From Clostridium sp. (GTDB lineage Bacteria; Bacillota; Clostridia; Clostridiales; Clostridiaceae), in contig JAHAIU010000059.1 of assembly GCA_018372555.1 (NCBI GenBank), positions 1-15,150 of the forward strand: a DNA stretch of 15,150 nt, in the 5' to 3' direction. The position numbers were made by a program, and so were the translations under genes. Positions 14,580 to 15,150 of the stretch are shown piece after piece. The notes under the pieces were generated by a model that saw nothing but the letters and a program-made list of their open reading frames with translations, had not been told where the DNA came from and searched no databases. Each line of letters opens with the position of its first letter. Position 1 is the first letter of the stretch.

Positions 14580-14957
14580 ATGAATAAAGAAATAATTTCA
14601 ACTAAAAATGCACCTTCGGCAATAGGACCCTACTCACAAGGTATTAAGGTAGGGGATATGATATTTACTTCTGGACAAATTCCAGTTAATCCTGTAACAG
14701 GAGAAATAGTTACAGAAATAAAGGCAGCAACGAAACAATCTTTAGAAAATGTTAAGGCTATTTTAGAAGAAGTAGGAAGCAGCCTAGATAAAGTTGTGAA
14801 AGTAGTAGTATTTATTAAAGATATGAATGATTTTGCAGCAGTTAATGAAGTATATGGAGAATATTTTTCAGATAACAAACCAGCAAGAAGTTGTGTTGAG
14901 GTAGCAAGATTACCAAAAGATTGCCTAATAGAAATTGAAGCAATAGCTACTGTATAA
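14580..14957 (+). CDS. ridA: RidA family 2-iminobutanoate/2-iminopropanoate deaminase
   Basis: Small cytoplasmic protein of 125 aa, expected to be trimeric, that hydrolyses reactive enamine/imine products of PLP enzymes such as 2-aminoacrylate and so protects PLP enzymes including IlvE. Signature segments are SAIGPYSQGIKVGDMIFTSGQ (about 13-33), the family motif around NVKAILEEVGSSLDKVVK, and the C-terminal ARSCVEVARLPKDCLIEIEAIA, in which the arginine of the ARS motif is the substrate-carboxylate ligand. GGAAGTGGAG precedes the ATG. It is divergent from ilvE across 164 bp, a functionally sensible pairing. The repeat at 14962 starts 4 nt after its stop and may serve as terminator. Confidence 0.96.
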   Translation: MNKEIISTKNAPSAIGPYSQGIKVGDMIFTSGQIPVNPVTGEIVTEIKAATKQSLENVKAILEEVGSSLDKVVKVVVFIKDMNDFAAVNEVYGEYFSDNKPARSCVEVARLPKDCLIEIEAIATV

Positions 14958-14961
14958 TTTT

Positions 14962-15147
14962 AAAATGCGAATAAAACATAATGATATGTATTAACTTTCC
15001 GATTTTTAAATAATTTCGAATACAATTCTAAATTTAAGTTATCTAAGCTGTCTAAATTTTTATAACTCGCTTTGCTCAAACAATAAAAATTCTTAACGCC
15101 ATCTTAGATATCTTAAATAAGAATTGTAGTTTCTCATTATAATAAAA
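14962..15147 (-). repeat. Long imperfect-palindrome intergenic repeat, right (inverted) copy
   Basis: Reverse complement of 1-186 with four substitutions and no gaps, about 98% identical. Three of the four changes fall in one arm of the internal palindrome (equivalents of left positions 97, 100 and 109). The loop sequence containing CTCGCTTTGCTC and the other arm are unchanged. The unit starts 4 nt after the ridA stop, so its long hairpin is placed to end that transcript. The outer edge lies at or beyond the window end. Confidence 0.9.
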
Positions 15148-15150
15148 TCT

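Noticed and set aside
14630..14878. 82-codon minus-strand ORF inside ridA
   Set aside because: Antisense to conserved ridA codons; no independent support.
1..15147. Composite transposon or prophage
   Set aside because: No transposase, integrase, phage gene or IS terminus is present; only the repeats hint at mobility.

Overview
The window comes from a very AT-rich, low-GC Gram-positive anaerobe, almost certainly a Clostridium-like bacterium. The A/T-ending codons, strong AGGAGG-type ribosome binding sites, oxygen-independent AsrABC sulfite reductase and tetrapyrrole branch with no visible haem-specific step all point that way. I cannot name the species from the sequence alone.

Layout. A ~186-bp repeat (1-186) is followed by a Crp/Fnr-family regulator gene (262-951). 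Next comes a rightward sulfite-reduction operon: a formate/nitrite-transporter-family channel resembling the clostridial hydrosulfide channel (1075-1851), then asrA, asrB and asrC (1864-4642). After a 268-nt structured intergenic region, a second tightly packed rightward operon (4911-12170) holds hemA, a precorrin-2 dehydrogenase, hemC, a cobA-hemD fusion, hemB, hemL and a CbiK-type chelatase. That set covers the route from glutamyl-tRNA to sirohydrochlorin and the metal insertion that would yield siroheme, the cofactor of AsrC. A strong terminator separates it from a second channel paralogue (12360-13136). A convergent ilvE (branched-chain aminotransferase, minus strand) and a divergent ridA (enamine/imine deaminase) close the coding part. 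An inverted copy of the first repeat (14962-15147) ends the window.

How it fits together. The regulator carries the CRP-type recognition residues R-E-x-x-x-R, and a perfect TGTGA-N6-TCACA palindrome lies 29 bp downstream of its gene, in front of the channel-asrABC operon. It sits 41.5 bp upstream of the start expected from a TATAAT box, which is class II activator geometry. A second perfect palindrome resembling a Rex (NADH/NAD+ sensor) operator lies just downstream, and a similar but imperfect site precedes the second channel gene. My reading is that electron supply and an unknown Crp-family signal together control sulfite reduction to sulfide. The siroheme operon provides the cofactor, and the channels move HS-, formate or nitrite. 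IlvE and RidA are functionally linked to each other but not obviously to sulfite reduction.

Most notable beyond ordinary annotation: the nearly identical, individually palindromic inverted repeats that bracket the whole locus; the two-operator asr promoter; the compound hairpin between asrC and hemA; and the two channel paralogues that share one nearly identical DNA patch.
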